Under the pieces are notes generated by a model that was not told the DNA's origin, made no database searches, and worked only from the letters and a program-made list of their open reading frames with translations. A DNA stretch of 64,000 nucleotides from Bdellovibrionales bacterium (GTDB taxonomy: Bacteria > Bdellovibrionota > Bdellovibrionia > Bdellovibrionales > Bdellovibrionaceae): the NCBI GenBank assembly GCA_005793345.1, contig SXSU01000050.1, positions 1 through 64,000 on the forward strand, written 5' to 3'. This document shows, in pieces, positions 63,766 through 64,000 of this stretch. How positions within the stretch are numbered: position 1 is the stretch's first letter; each line of letters opens with the position of its first letter. The position numbers were made by a program, and so were the translations under genes.

Positions 63766-64000
63766 TTATTTTTTTGGAAAGGAAAAAGTCTGTTTAACAG
63801 GGTTATTAGAAGAATAAATCATTTCTATAATTTTATCTGAAGTTTCTTTTAATAAATTATCAACAACGTATAATCCATCTGTATTTTGATACTTAATATG
63901 ATTCTTCTCAAAATCAACACCATAAAAAGATTGAAATGGTATTTCAACTTTATCACCTGAAATTAAAAATTTAGAGATAGTATATGTTTCTGGTTGATCA
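63766..64000 (-). CDS. 3' end of an unrecognised gene, cut by the window edge
   Basis: A frame open from the right edge to TAA at 63766-63768 encodes the last 77 residues. It reads as a hydrophilic, well-mixed protein with segments such as FLISGDKVEIPFQSFYGVDF and DGLYVVDNLLKET, and it ends KQTFSFPKK. No stop interrupts it, and codon use resembles its neighbours. The start and family are outside the window. Confidence 0.6.
   Translation of the reverse strand, partial: DQPETYTISKFLISGDKVEIPFQSFYGVDFEKNHIKYQNTDGLYVVDNLLKETSDKIIEMIYSSNNPVKQTFSFPKK

Noticed and set aside
1-64000. tRNA or rRNA genes
   Set aside because: No cloverleaf-like or rRNA-like sequence was recognised by eye; a covariance-model scan would be decisive.

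Overview
The window is very AT-rich chromosomal DNA from a Gram-negative, outer-membrane-bearing bacterium. LPS genes (lptE, a WaaA-type Kdo transferase, a family-9 heptosyltransferase), many signal-peptide beta-barrel-like proteins and lipoproteins, a heme A synthase and a rich set of secreted peptidases and peptide uptake genes fit the Bdellovibrionota (Bdellovibrio/Bacteriovorax-like predators or relatives). That placement is inference from gene content and style, not from a marker gene: no rRNA or tRNA gene was recognised.

Layout. 1-2 kb: a tandem repeat, a methyltransferase and a receiver protein with an orphan H-box helix. 2.1-7.8 kb: a complete peptide ABC importer, oppDFABC, all on the minus strand. 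8-11.6 kb: SohB-type protease and an S46 dipeptidyl-peptidase, so the first 12 kb reads as a protein-degradation and peptide-uptake block. 12.8-15.3 kb: queG and rarA. 15.4-18.8 kb: envelope proteins and a LysR regulator. 19-22.4 kb: lptE-holA-ruvA-ruvB, tightly packed. 23.3-25.8 kb: waaA and a heptosyltransferase. 25.7-31.7 kb: a barrel-like protein, an EF-hand lipoprotein, an RlmL-like RNA methyltransferase and a YdfG-like dehydrogenase, nearly contiguous. 33.8-37.4 kb: a four-gene envelope operon of unknown function. 37.7-44.1 kb: dusC, a receiver/HD-GYP protein, a GYF/PilZ protein, a flavin reductase and a putative secreted HEXXH metalloprotease. 44.3-50.2 kb: patatin phospholipase, outer membrane proteins, ctaA and a possible secreted ADP-ribosyltransferase-like protein. 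50.3-57.3 kb: FAH-family enzyme, hexapeptide acyltransferase, a minimal tyrosine recombinase beside a membrane-anchored HTH protein, MscS, and an RNase H with a viroplasmin-like tail. 57.6-64 kb: two-component proteins, an Ig-repeat lipoprotein, a possible permuted papain-like secreted protein and the 3' end of another gene.

The most striking feature is not a gene. At about fifteen intergenic places lies the same roughly 140-bp composite element made of three hairpins in fixed order: H1 (tatgaaaa...ttttcata), H2 (ggggtgat...atcacccc), a short linker (acaaacaggaaa), and H3 (aataactgctcatgatta...taatcatgagcagttatt). Copies occur in both orientations, sometimes in tandem or truncated, next to 5' and 3' gene ends alike. 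Bases that differ between copies often change on both sides of a stem, so the pairing is kept. Several gene stop codons fall inside the element's ends. No transposase or RAYT gene is visible in the window. I regard this as a lineage-specific, mobile or conversion-maintained structured repeat.

Several secreted proteins are recognisable only by motifs; these calls are marked as inference.
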